Shown: positions 1 through 7,332 of the stretch, piece after piece
Position numbering within the stretch: the stretch's first letter is position 1
Layout: the number at the start of each line of letters is the position of its first letter
DNA from: Acidobacteriota bacterium
GTDB lineage: Bacteria; Acidobacteriota; Vicinamibacteria; Vicinamibacterales; UBA8438
DNA: 32,135 nt
Reading direction: 5' to 3'
Assembly (NCBI GenBank): GCA_026708265.1
Contig: JAPOVI010000012.1
Coordinates: 1-32,135, forward strand
Program-made: the position numbers and the translations under genes
Notes under the pieces: generated by a model
Database searches by the model: none
What the model saw: the letters and a program-made list of their open reading frames with translations, nothing else
What the model was told of the DNA's origin: nothing

Positions 1-1259
1 AGCAGCTCCGCGTCGGACAGTCCCAGCGCCCGGAGGCCGTCGCGGTCGTCTTCCTCCGCGTAGGCGACGAGCAGTGCGGCGCCCGGCACCGTGCGCATCG
101 CGGCGATCGTGTCGCGCAGGAACGCGGCGTAGAGACGGCGGCGGTCCGCCTCCTCGCCGATCGCCGCCGCGAGCCGCGTCTTGGGGGCGCGGCGCCCCTG
201 CGGGGACCGGGCCATCACCACCACCGCGCGGCGTCCGGCCCCGCCCGCCGGCTCCGGCCCCGAGAGACCCCGGCGGACGACGGCGGCCACGCCGATCGCG
301 ATCCAGACCAGCATCCGGCCCTTGCGGACGAGGGCCATGGTGACGCCGGCCGCGGGGCCGAACTGCAGGGCGGCGGCGAACACCGCCGTACCGGCCTCGT
401 CGATGCCGACGCGGAGCGGCACGAACTTGAAGACCACGGTGATGAGCCGGTTGGCCGCCTCGAAGACGAGGGCATCGGCCAGGGTCACCGGGCGGTCGCT
501 GAGCAGGCTCAGCATGAGGGCGACCTCGGCGACGGCGAGCGCGTGGAACGCAGTCTCGAGCGCCGTGACGCCGAGCAGGCGCCGCCAGCCGCGCGGGTAG
601 TCGCGGTGCACGCGGGCCTCGGCGTCCCGCAGCCGCTCCGCGGCGCCGGCCACCGCCCCGCCGGCCGGCGCCCGACGGGCGAGCCAGGCGGCGGCGCGGC
701 CGACGAGCGGCGTGCGCGTCCAGATGATGACGTGGACGGCCACGGCCAACAGGACGACGACGGCCAGCGGCACGGCGGTGGCCAGCCACTCCGCGGCCGG
801 GGGGCGCAGGCGCACCAGCAGGGCCGCGCCGCCCGCGGTCACCACGACGACCGCGGTCAGCGCGTAGAAGAGCGTCTCCACGGCCAGGGCCGGCAGGACG
901 CCGGCGAGCGGCGCGCGCCGTCGGAGGTAGATCGCCTTCGCGGGCTCGCCGATCAGCACGCTGAGCGGCGTCAAGTTGCCGAGCGCGTCGCCCGCGAGGA
1001 CGGCCGGGAACACGTGGCGCAGACGCAGGCCGTGCCCGTCCGGCATGCATCGCAGCCAGGCCGCGGCGCGCGCCAGCAGGCGCAGGCCGCCGAGCGCCAC
1101 GATCGGGACGAACGCCCACCCGATGCTCCGGATGCCCGCCGCGACCTCGGTCATCCCCGCGCGCCGGACGAAGTAGACGAACAGCGCGAGACCGCCGGCG
1201 GCCGCCAGCAGGCCGCCGAGGCGCAAGCCACGGGAGGCCGCCGGGGTCGGTGCGCTCAT
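1..1259 (-). CDS. Flippase-like (UPF0104/LPG-synthase TM) domain fused to DUF2064 transferase-like domain, partial
   Basis: The reading frame starts at ATG 1259 and stays open to the window edge, so the C-terminus is missing. Residues 1 to about 345 are strongly hydrophobic with many predicted membrane helices. They carry the NLTPLSVLIGEPAKA stretch typical of the MprF-type flippase / UPF0104 family, which moves or handles lipid-linked substrates in the inner membrane. From residue 349 (ATG at 215) the same frame reads MARSPQGRRAPKTRLA, the N-terminal signature of the DUF2064/TIGR04282 family (GT-A-fold transferases related to CofC and arsenosugar glycosyltransferases). I checked the frame across the junction at 260-211 and found no stop. 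Either this is a true two-domain fusion or an internal start at 215 also makes the second domain alone. Substrate unknown. Head-to-head with the DUF4203 gene. Confidence 0.8.
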   Translation of the reverse strand, partial: MSAPTPAASRGLRLGGLLAAAGGLALFVYFVRRAGMTEVAAGIRSIGWAFVPIVALGGLRLLARAAAWLRCMPDGHGLRLRHVFPAVLAGDALGNLTPLSVLIGEPAKAIYLRRRAPLAGVLPALAVETLFYALTAVVVVTAGGAALLVRLRPPAAEWLATAVPLAVVVLLAVAVHVIIWTRTPLVGRAAAWLARRAPAGGAVAGAAERLRDAEARVHRDYPRGWRRLLGVTALETAFHALAVAEVALMLSLLSDRPVTLADALVFEAANRLITVVFKFVPLRVGIDEAGTAVFAAALQFGPAAGVTMALVRKGRMLVWIAIGVAAVVRRGLSGPEPAGGAGRRAVVVMARSPQGRRAPKTRLAAAIGEEADRRRLYAAFLRDTIAAMRTVPGAALLVAYAEEDDRDGLRALGLSDAEL

Positions 1260-1291
1260 CGGGCGGGATTGCGATGGGCGGCCGCGCGGCT

Positions 1292-1297
1292 GATAAT
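1292..1297 (+). promoter_or_regulatory. Putative -10 box (GATAAT) of the DUF4203 gene
   Basis: GATAAT lies 10 nt before ATG 1308. No -35 box is recognisable. If used, transcription would start about 4 nt before ATG 1308, giving a nearly leaderless message and favouring 1308 over ATG 1296, which overlaps the box. Confidence 0.4.
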
Positions 1298-1307
1298 GCA
1301 GGGAGTC

Positions 1308-1928
1308 ATGCCACCCGTGACCGTCCACATGCCTGTTGCGAGCATTCTACTGGGCGGTGGGCTGCTGGCTTGCTTCCTCGGCTACCGGCTGATGCGCGCG
1401 GTGCTCGCGGTGGGCGGCTTCGTCGCGGGCGTCGTCCTCGCCATCGGCAGCATCGCAGACCCCCAGACCGTCCCGGGCGTGCTGCTCGTGATCGCCAGCG
1501 GCGCCGCGGGGGCGCTCGTCGCGGTGGTGCTCTATCTGTCGACGGTCGGGCTGGTCGGGGCCGGTCTGGCCGTCTTCCTGGTCGGCCTCCTCGTCGACGG
1601 CGACCCTCCCGTCTGGCTGCTGCTGGTGACGGGTGCGGCAGGCGCCCTGGCGACCCTGCTCGTCCGGCGCGAGGTGATCATCGTCGGGACGTCGTTCGTG
1701 GGCGCCTGGACGGCGCTGGTCGGCGGGCTCGCGCTCGCGGGCCACGGCGCAGCGGTCGCGGCGGCGACGGGCGACGTCGCCGGCCTCTTCCCCATCGCCC
1801 CCCTCGACGGGCAGTTCGGCTTCGCGCTCGGCTGGGCCGCCCTCGCCGGGCTGGCCGTCGCCGTGCAGTTCCTCGCCACGGCCCGCTCGAGCGACGAGGG
1901 CGGCCGGGCGCCGGCTCCCGAGAAGTGA
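1308..1928 (+). CDS. DUF4203-type integral membrane protein
   Basis: About 206 residues from ATG 1308. ATG 1296 is an in-frame alternative, but it overlaps the putative -10 box. The protein is almost entirely hydrophobic, with about seven short helices rich in Gly, Ala, Val and Leu (for example LLGGGLLACFLGYRLMRAV near the start) and a short charged tail ending APAPEK. This matches the DUF4203 / TM7SF3-like family by pattern; no enzymatic motif is visible. It is inserted in the inner membrane and has no known reaction. It is divergent from the flippase-fusion gene, and tRNA-Asn follows 73 bp downstream. The family call is from general hydropathy and the glycine-rich helix pattern. Confidence 0.7.
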   Translation: MPPVTVHMPVASILLGGGLLACFLGYRLMRAVLAVGGFVAGVVLAIGSIADPQTVPGVLLVIASGAAGALVAVVLYLSTVGLVGAGLAVFLVGLLVDGDPPVWLLLVTGAAGALATLLVRREVIIVGTSFVGAWTALVGGLALAGHGAAVAAATGDVAGLFPIAPLDGQFGFALGWAALAGLAVAVQFLATARSSDEGGRAPAPEK

Positions 1929-1934
1929 TAGGAT
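1926..1934 (+). promoter_or_regulatory. Putative extended -10 element upstream of tRNA-Asn
   Basis: TGATAGGAT fits TGn plus a -10 hexamer (TAGGAT), with the TG supplied by the stop codon of the preceding gene. It lies 67 nt before the tRNA, compatible with a short leader that is trimmed. No -35 box is visible. Confidence 0.3.
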
Positions 1935-2001
1935 GTTCGGTGCGGCTCGCCGCGCGCTGCGTCCTTGCGCGCTCGAGTGCCGCGCTCGGCTCCCCGGATG
2001 A

Positions 2002-2077
2002 TCCTCAGTAGCTCAATTGGCAGAGCATCCGGCTGTTAACCGGAGGGTTGCTGGTTCGAGTCCAGCCTGAGGAGCCA
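2002..2077 (+). tRNA. tRNA-Asn (GUU), with encoded CCA
   Basis: The full cloverleaf can be folded by hand. Acceptor stem TCCTCAG (2002-2008) pairs with CTGAGGA (2067-2073). The anticodon stem TCCGG (2028-2032) pairs with CCGGA (2040-2044) around the loop CTGTTAA, with anticodon GTT at 2035-2037. The T arm is GCTGG-TTCGAGT-CCAGC. Discriminator G is 2074 and CCA 2075-2077 is genomically encoded. Confidence 0.97.
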
Positions 2078-2108
2078 CCCCCTTCTGCCTACCCCGCGGG
2101 GCGCGGGC

Positions 2109-2234
2109 TCACCGCGTCGCTTCCTGAACGAAGAAAGTCAGCAGCGCCGACACGATCGAAGTAACGATGATCGTGTTGAGCCGCGACACCTGGTACGGTT
2201 CGAGGAGATGCCAGGGTGGCGGTGTGACCAGATG
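2109..2234 (-). pseudogene. In-frame continuation of the small membrane protein after a TAG codon
   Basis: The 71-aa ORF upstream ends with TAG (2237-2235). The same frame then runs 41 more codons to a TGA at 2111-2109. The translation contains a Trp/Pro linker (PPPWHLLEPYQVSRLN) followed by a hydrophobic segment (IIVTSIVSALLTFFV) that looks like a second membrane helix. Linkers like this between two helices occur in small membrane proteins encoded beside DUF4065 genes, so this probably is the severed second half of one two-helix protein of about 112 residues. Other options are TAG read-through, a sequencing error, or a separate mini-ORF from GTG at codon 16. No good ribosome binding site precedes that GTG. 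Confidence 0.5.
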
Positions 2235-2450
2235 CTACAGGCTCATGCCGCCCACGACAGCCCCGACCACCGCAACGGTCCAGATGCAGATGAGTGCGAT
2301 CAAGTGCAGGTGCCGCATCCGCGACGAGCGATGCTTGCGGGCCTGCTGCTCAAGGTCGCCTTCCTCGAAGAGCCGGGCCTCTTCGGAGGCTGCCGCCGAA
2401 CTCTTGTCGCTGGGGATTGGCTCCTTGGGAACCAAGACGTCAGCCGCCAT
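2235..2450 (-). CDS. Small single-helix membrane protein, candidate toxin partner of the SocA-like gene
   Basis: 71 residues from ATG 2450. The first 11 nt overlap the end of the DUF4065 gene, so the two are translationally coupled. Residues 1 to about 45 are charged and Ala/Glu-rich, possibly helical. Residues about 48-69 (LIALICIWTVAVVGAVVGGM) form one membrane helix. No named family is recognised. Panacea (DUF4065) antitoxins are known to pair with diverse toxins, among them small membrane proteins that damage the membrane. The position here fits that role, which is inference. The frame continues beyond the TAG into a second hydrophobic segment, so the protein may be a truncated version of a two-helix ancestor. 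Confidence 0.6.
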   Translation of the reverse strand: MAADVLVPKEPIPSDKSSAAASEEARLFEEGDLEQQARKHRSSRMRHLHLIALICIWTVAVVGAVVGGMSL

Positions 2451-2913
2451 GAGCGGCTCTCAACTCCGCTGCACGGCGGCGATAGTGGTCCCTGATGAGC
2501 TCGTTCGGTATGACGCTCATTCCGGACTGCCAGGCGATGGCCCAGGGCGTGTTCGGCTGATGAGTCAGGCGGGACAGTTCGATCCCGGAGTACTCCCCGT
2601 ATCCGTGGAAAACCTGATCGATCAGGTCTCGCTGTTGTTCGTGCAGGTGCCCGTCATGCAGGGCGCCCCGCTCGGCGATGGGATCACCCCGATACCTCCG
2701 GTACTTCCGGTAGACGCTTCGCACCACGGGACCGTAGCGCCACGCTTCCACGGTCTCGAAAATGAGCGGTTGGTCGAGCAACCCGAGCATCCAGCCGTGG
2801 CTGATGTAGACGAGCTTGAGGACCTGCATCGGGGTCAGCACACGCCCGATTTCGGAGGCCCGGTGGAGAAGGCGCTCGGAGACGTACGACGGTGCTACGG
2901 ACGGGTGAATCAA
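2440..2913 (-). CDS. SocA/Panacea-type (DUF4065) antitoxin-like protein
   Basis: 157 residues. The start is TTG 2913, preceded by AGAGGTAAGG, a good ribosome binding site; an ATG further upstream opens only a five-codon ORF. The hallmarks of DUF4065 are present: LTPMQVLKLVYISHGWMLGL near residues 27-46, then a Glu-Ala-Trp-x-x-Gly-Pro-Val motif (VEAWRYGPV), and a C-terminal TPWAIAW segment. The domain acts as the antitoxin in SocAB, where it adapts the SocB toxin for ClpXP, and in the broad PanAT toxin-antitoxin group. The downstream overlapping gene encodes a small membrane protein. The module lies directly behind a tRNA gene, and hand-counted G+C (58% in the line at 2761) is far below the neighbouring PASTA gene, consistent with acquisition. 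Confidence 0.85.
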   Translation of the reverse strand: MIHPSVAPSYVSERLLHRASEIGRVLTPMQVLKLVYISHGWMLGLLDQPLIFETVEAWRYGPVVRSVYRKYRRYRGDPIAERGALHDGHLHEQQRDLIDQVFHGYGEYSGIELSRLTHQPNTPWAIAWQSGMSVIPNELIRDHYRRRAAELRAAHGG

Positions 2914-2933
2914 CGCCTTACCTCTGGAAACTC

Positions 2934-2939
2934 ATTCTA
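2934..2939 (-). promoter_or_regulatory. Putative -10 box (TAGAAT) of the SocA-like module
   Basis: TAGAAT lies 20 nt before the TTG start on the minus strand, leaving about 14 nt of leader containing AGAGGTAAGG. No convincing -35 hexamer at the right spacing. Confidence 0.4.
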
Positions 2940-3062
2940 GCAGCGGCGCTTGGCCGAAGCTCCCCGGCCGTTCAGCCGAGCCGTACCAGAGCAGAACGCA
3001 TGCTCCGGCAGCGTGCCGGCCCGCATGGCGACGAACCCGCCGCCCCGGCGCCTGCGCGGACG

Positions 3063-3071
3063 TGATAGAAC
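3063..3071 (+). promoter_or_regulatory. Putative extended -10 element of the PASTA gene
   Basis: TGATAGAAC (TGn plus TAGAAC) ends 7 nt before ATG 3079, which would place the transcription start at or next to the start codon. No Shine-Dalgarno sequence is evident, consistent with leaderless translation. Confidence 0.4.
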
Positions 3072-3078
3072 TGTCGGG

Positions 3079-5733
3079 ATGCGGCCGTGCGCACGCGCCG
3101 TCGCCTCGTCGACAAGGCCCGGATCGGGGCCCGGCCGGCGTGCGGCCCGCGGAACGCGCGCGCTGGCCGGCGCCGTCACGATGACGGGCGCGATGGTCGC
3201 CGCCGTCGCCGGTGGTCCGGGCCTGGCCGCGGCGCAGCCCGCCACGGTGCCCGCCGCCGGCCCCGAGGTGACCTGGGACTTCGAGACCGGCGACCTGCGC
3301 GGGTGGCGGGTTTCCGGCGCGGCGTTCCTCGCCGAGCCCACGCGGGCGGACCGCGTCGGGCCCACGGTCGGGCAGCAGGGCGAGTACTGGGTCAGCAGCT
3401 TCCGCCGCCTGCGGAGCGGGGCCGCCCCGTTCGAGCGGGGGCCGGTCGGCGACGCGGCGCAGGGCGCGATCGAGTCGCAGCCGTTCGTGCTTCCGCGCGG
3501 GCCGCTCAGCTTCCTCATCGGGGGTGGGCGTTCGTTCGCAACGCGGCTCGAGCTGGTCGTCATCGACGAAGCCGGGCGCGAGACGCGCGTCCTGCACGCG
3601 ACCGGCAACGGATCCGACACGATGCAGCGGGTCACGTGGGACGTGACCCGGTTCGCGGGGCGCCGGGGTCGCATCCGCATCGTCGATGCGTCGAGCGACG
3701 CCGGCGGCCGGGTGAGCGTCGACGACATCCGCTTCGCCTCGATCGTCGTCCCGAACCTCATCGGGCGCGACGAGGCGGAGGCGCGCCGCGTCCTCGAGTC
3801 GCGCGGCCTGCGCGTGGGCTCGGCGGGGCGGGTGGAGTCGCGGGTGGCCGCGGGGCGGGTGCTGACGCAGACGCCCCGGGCCGGCTCGCGGGTGGAGCCG
3901 GGCACCGCCGTCGATCTCGACATCGCCGAACCGCTGCAGGTGGCCACCCCGAACCTGGTCGGGCACGCCGAGCAGGCCGCCATGCGCAGGCTCGCCGCGG
4001 CCGACCTGGCGGTGGGCGACGTGCGCCGGGAAGAGTCGCGCCAGCCCGAGGGAACCGTCGTCTCGCAGACGCCGGCCGCGGACGTGCGGACGCGGATCGG
4101 TTCGGCGGTGGACCTCGTCGTCGCCGCGCCGCGCACGGCGCAGGTCCCGGACCTGATGGGTCACGTCGTCGACGATGCCGAGCGCCTGCTGGCCTCGGCC
4201 GACCTGCGCCCGGGCCGCGTCCGCCGCCAGGAGTCCCGGCAGCGGACGGGGACCGTGCTCGGCCAGTCGCCCGCCGCCCACACGCGAGTCGCCGCCGACA
4301 CCGCGGTCGACTTCGTCGTCGCCGTACCGGTCCTGGTCGAGGTGCCGAATCTCCTGGGCCGCAGCCAGCGCTTCGCGAACGGCCGGCTCGACCGGGCCGA
4401 GCTCCGGCGCGGGGAGACCACGACGGAGGAGTCCCGGGAGCCGGAGGGGACGGTGATCGGCCAGGAACCGGGCGCGGGCGAGCGGGCCGCCGCCGGCTCG
4501 GCCGTCGACCTCGTGGTGGCGATGCCGGTGACGGTGCGGGTCCCGGACCTCCTGGGACTCGACGAGACGGCGGTGGAGACCCTGCTGGCCAGCCGCGAGC
4601 TCGACGCCGGCATCGTCGAGCGCCAGACGTCGGACCGGACGCCGGGAACGGTCCTGGCGCAGGAGCCGGCGGCCGGGACCCGCGTCGCCCTCGGGACGGC
4701 GGTGGCGTTCGTGCTGGCGGTGCCCCCCGACGTGCTCCTGCCGGACCTGGCGGGCATGACCGAGGCCGATGCCCTCGAGGCGCTCGCCGGCTCCGATCTC
4801 ACGGGCGGCGCGCTGGAGTTCCGGGAGTCGGCGACCGCAGCCGGCCTCGTGCTGGAGCAGTGGCCGGCGGCAGGGCAGGCGGTGGCAGTCGGCTCCGCCG
4901 TCGACCTCGTGATTGCGGCCGTCGAGACGGTCGAGATCCCCAACCTCGTGGGATTGCCCGTCGACGGCGCCCGGCAGGTGCTGGGCGCGCTGCGCCTGGC
5001 GGTCGGCTCCGAGACGCGGCAGCCGTCGCGCGAGGAGGCGGACGGGACCGTGCTGGCCCAGGATCCGCCGGCCGCGGCCCGGTTCGCCGTCGGCTCGCCG
5101 GTCGACCTGGTCGTGGCGGAGCCGGCCCTGGTCCGCGTGCCCGAGATCGTCGGGCTGGCGATCGACGACGTGGACGCCGCGCTCACGGGCGCCGGGCTCG
5201 CGGCCGGCCCGGTGGAGCCGCGCTTCTCGCTCGCGGCGGGCGGCGAGGTCCTGGCGCAGGAACCCGCGGCGGGAGCGGTCGTCCCCGCCGGGACGTCGGT
5301 CGCGGTCGGGGTGGCCCGCGACCGAGTCACCTGGGCCGGCCCGCTCGGCGCCGGGCTGCTGGCGGTGGCCGTGCTCGTCGGCCGGGCGCGGAGACGGCGG
5401 AAGCGCCGGAACGCCCCGCCCGTCCCGCCGCGCGGCTCGAGCCCGCCGCCAGCCCCCGCGGGCTTGCCCCTCGCCGAGCCGGCGTCCGCGACCCCGCTGG
5501 CGGCCCCGACGGACATTTCGGCGGCAGCCGCACCGGCCGCGGCGGCACCGGCACTGCGGGTGCGGGCGATGCCGGACACCGGGACGCAGGAGGTTGCCCC
5601 GGGGGCACGGCCCGCGTCCGGGACCGTCGTGCGCTGCCGTCTGCACCCGGACGGCGGCACGCAGCGGATCACGGTCGACACCACGGCGGAGAACTGGGGC
5701 CGGCTGGTCGCCGAGGAGCGGCGCCAGACATGA
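3079..5733 (+). CDS. Secreted, C-terminally anchored protein with eight PASTA domains
   Basis: About 884 residues from ATG 3079; in-frame ATGs at 2950 and 3025 lie upstream of the probable promoter. An N-terminal Arg-rich segment and hydrophobic stretch ending GLAAA (residue 52) look like a signal peptide. Residues about 64-221 form one beta-rich domain (WDFETGDLRGW at the start, IRIVDASS and VSVDDIRF at the end), resembling galactose-binding or GH32-associated modules. Residues about 222-750 are eight tandem PASTA domains of about 66 residues, each starting VPNLxG or VPDLxG and ending GSAVDLVVA. A single membrane helix follows (about 751-767), then RRRRKRR and a Pro/Ala-rich tail of about 115 residues. 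PASTA domains bind peptidoglycan or muropeptides in kinases and penicillin-binding proteins; here no kinase or transpeptidase domain is attached. It overlaps the next gene by ATGA. Confidence 0.88.
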   Translation: MRPCARAVASSTRPGSGPGRRAARGTRALAGAVTMTGAMVAAVAGGPGLAAAQPATVPAAGPEVTWDFETGDLRGWRVSGAAFLAEPTRADRVGPTVGQQGEYWVSSFRRLRSGAAPFERGPVGDAAQGAIESQPFVLPRGPLSFLIGGGRSFATRLELVVIDEAGRETRVLHATGNGSDTMQRVTWDVTRFAGRRGRIRIVDASSDAGGRVSVDDIRFASIVVPNLIGRDEAEARRVLESRGLRVGSAGRVESRVAAGRVLTQTPRAGSRVEPGTAVDLDIAEPLQVATPNLVGHAEQAAMRRLAAADLAVGDVRREESRQPEGTVVSQTPAADVRTRIGSAVDLVVAAPRTAQVPDLMGHVVDDAERLLASADLRPGRVRRQESRQRTGTVLGQSPAAHTRVAADTAVDFVVAVPVLVEVPNLLGRSQRFANGRLDRAELRRGETTTEESREPEGTVIGQEPGAGERAAAGSAVDLVVAMPVTVRVPDLLGLDETAVETLLASRELDAGIVERQTSDRTPGTVLAQEPAAGTRVALGTAVAFVLAVPPDVLLPDLAGMTEADALEALAGSDLTGGALEFRESATAAGLVLEQWPAAGQAVAVGSAVDLVIAAVETVEIPNLVGLPVDGARQVLGALRLAVGSETRQPSREEADGTVLAQDPPAAARFAVGSPVDLVVAEPALVRVPEIVGLAIDDVDAALTGAGLAAGPVEPRFSLAAGGEVLAQEPAAGAVVPAGTSVAVGVARDRVTWAGPLGAGLLAVAVLVGRARRRRKRRNAPPVPPRGSSPPPAPAGLPLAEPASATPLAAPTDISAAAAPAAAAPALRVRAMPDTGTQEVAPGARPASGTVVRCRLHPDGGTQRITVDTTAENWGRLVAEERRQT

Positions 5734-6344
5734 CGCACTCGACGCCGACCCTCCGCGACCTGTTCGCGCTGGCCGACGGCGCCAACGCCGCGGCGCTCGT
5801 CGGCGCACTGGAGGCGAGCCCGGCGCTCGCGACGCTGGCGGGAGGGATCGCCACGGCGACCGGCCCCGACGCCTGGCACCATGCCGTGCACGGCGTCGCC
5901 GGCGCAATCCCCCACCTGCTCGACATCGAGGTCGGCACCATCCTGGCGGGAGCCTGGGCGGGCGAGAACGAGCTCGGGCGCTACACCGACCCCCAGCGCT
6001 ATGCGCCCGGCGAGGTGCTGCACGTGGAGCTCACGCCCCACGTGGTCACCTCCGAGCACCGCCCCAGCGTCGAGCTGGTCGTCAACGACCAGCCCTACGG
6101 GCAGCTCGGCCTCGCGGTCTCGGTGACGCTCCAGGTCGAGGGAGCGTCGCTCACGATCGCGGACGGCAGGATCTGGCAGGCCGCGCCCGGCGCCTGCACC
6201 GCCACCGGCCGCATCGCCTGCGACACGCACGTGCTCGTCGAGTGCCCCCCCACCCGCGCGGAGCTGCCGGCGCCGCTCGTCTTCGCGGAGCCCGTGCCGA
6301 TCGTGCAGGGACCGGCCGGGTGGGACGAGACGCCGCTGACGTGA
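5730..6344 (+). CDS. Hypothetical protein coupled to the PASTA gene
   Basis: 204 residues. The ATG at 5730 overlaps the TGA of the PASTA gene (ATGA), so both are almost certainly co-translated. No signal peptide or membrane helix. The N-terminal third is Ala-rich and probably helical (LRDLFALADGANAAALVGAL). The middle and end look beta-rich (VLHVELTPHVV, PSVELVVNDQPYGQLGLAV, ASLTIADGRIW). Three Cys occur in the segment GACTATGRIACDTHVLVECP. I do not recognise the family. A cytoplasmic partner of the PASTA protein's C-terminal tail is possible, from gene coupling only. The gene ends 40 bp before the convergent beta-barrel gene. Confidence 0.75.
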   Translation: MTHSTPTLRDLFALADGANAAALVGALEASPALATLAGGIATATGPDAWHHAVHGVAGAIPHLLDIEVGTILAGAWAGENELGRYTDPQRYAPGEVLHVELTPHVVTSEHRPSVELVVNDQPYGQLGLAVSVTLQVEGASLTIADGRIWQAAPGACTATGRIACDTHVLVECPPTRAELPAPLVFAEPVPIVQGPAGWDETPLT

Positions 6345-6384
6345 CCGGCGGTGCGGTGGGGCGCGTCGCAGCGTCCTGACCAAG

Positions 6385-7332
6385 TCAGAACGCGTACCGC
6401 ATCGAGAGGCTCGCAGCGACGAACGTGAGCGCGTCTCCGGTGCGGATGCGGAACGTGACCGGCTCGCTCCCGTCGAGGCGCAGTTGCGACGGGTGGCTTC
6501 GGAGACGCTCCCATTCGATGCCCTCGGCGAGGAAGCGACCGAAGCGGACCCACCGCGCCTTGACGCCGAGCGATACCGAATCCGACAACGCGTAGTCGAC
6601 CCCGCCCAGCACCTGCCAGGCGGTCAGCCGATCGTCGAGCTCGCCCTGCTTGCTGCTGGTGGTGGCCGCGAGGTTGCGGCGGACCTCCGCCTCGTTCGGG
6701 AGACCGGCCGCAGTGCCGATGGCGGCCGGGTCGGGGTTGCGCGCCCAGAGGTCGCCGTAGTCGAGCTCGGTCAGGCCCACGCCGCCCCCCACCCCCACGT
6801 ACGGCGTCAGGCGGCTCCGGCTGGGAAAGTCGACGTAGACGTTGGCGAAGACGCTGTGCGACGAGATGCTCCCGAGCCGGTTGTCGGCGCGCTGGATCTC
6901 GCCGTCCAGCTTCCCGAGCGTGTCACCGGTGGCGCTCGTTACCGGCGCGGTCTGGTCGTACTCGGACTCGCGGTGGAACCACTCCGCCTCGACCCGCAGC
7001 CGCTCGCCGAACCGGTACCCGGCCGCGACCCCCGCCAGCAGACCGGCCGCGCCGCCGTAGGCGGTCTTCCAGCCGGCCCCGCTACCGCGGTCCGGATCCG
7101 TGCAGCCCGGCACCTCCGCGAAGCGCGGGTTGATGAACTCGTCGCAGCGGCTGGCCCGATCGTTGCTGTTGCCCAGCAGTTCCACTCCGGGAGCCAGGTT
7201 GAGCCCGACCTCCTGGCTGAGGTAGAAGCCCGACCCCGATTGCGCCGCCGCCCACCCCGGCACGACCGCGACACCGATCGCGGCGCATGCGCAGACGCGG
7301 TGGAACCGTGTCCAGGTGCTGCTCGTGATCAT
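6385..7332 (-). CDS. Outer-membrane beta-barrel protein
   Basis: 315 residues from ATG 7332, overlapping the TGA of the upstream glycosylase gene by ATGA. A signal peptide (residues 1 to about 30, ending GWAAA before QSGSG) is followed by alternating hydrophobic/polar strands such as LLAGVAAGYRFGERLRVEAEWF, YVGVGGGVGLTELDYG and VLGGVDYALSDSVSLGVKARWV. The protein ends in MRYAF with a terminal Phe, the classical signal for outer-membrane insertion. Size and strand count fit an OmpA/Opa-like eight-stranded porin-type barrel. One Cys pair (RCDEF, GCTDP) lies in the first exposed loop. Function unknown. Why it is coupled to a DNA glycosylase is unclear. Confidence 0.85.
   Translation of the reverse strand: MITSSTWTRFHRVCACAAIGVAVVPGWAAAQSGSGFYLSQEVGLNLAPGVELLGNSNDRASRCDEFINPRFAEVPGCTDPDRGSGAGWKTAYGGAAGLLAGVAAGYRFGERLRVEAEWFHRESEYDQTAPVTSATGDTLGKLDGEIQRADNRLGSISSHSVFANVYVDFPSRSRLTPYVGVGGGVGLTELDYGDLWARNPDPAAIGTAAGLPNEAEVRRNLAATTSSKQGELDDRLTAWQVLGGVDYALSDSVSLGVKARWVRFGRFLAEGIEWERLRSHPSQLRLDGSEPVTFRIRTGDALTFVAASLSMRYAF

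Noticed and set aside
543-1928. 461-codon frame ending with the DUF4203 protein
   Set aside because: The first 250 or so codons are Arg/Gln/His-rich and antisense to the flippase-fusion gene; a -10 box and membrane protein start occur near 1300.
2002-2990. Integrated element with att repeats at tRNA-Asn
   Set aside because: The location is suggestive, but no second copy of the tRNA 3' end and no integrase was found in the window.
2932-5907. 991-codon open frame antisense to the PASTA gene
   Set aside because: Arg/Gly/Pro-rich translation with no domain; the opposite strand encodes clear PASTA repeats. Long antisense frames are expected at this G+C.
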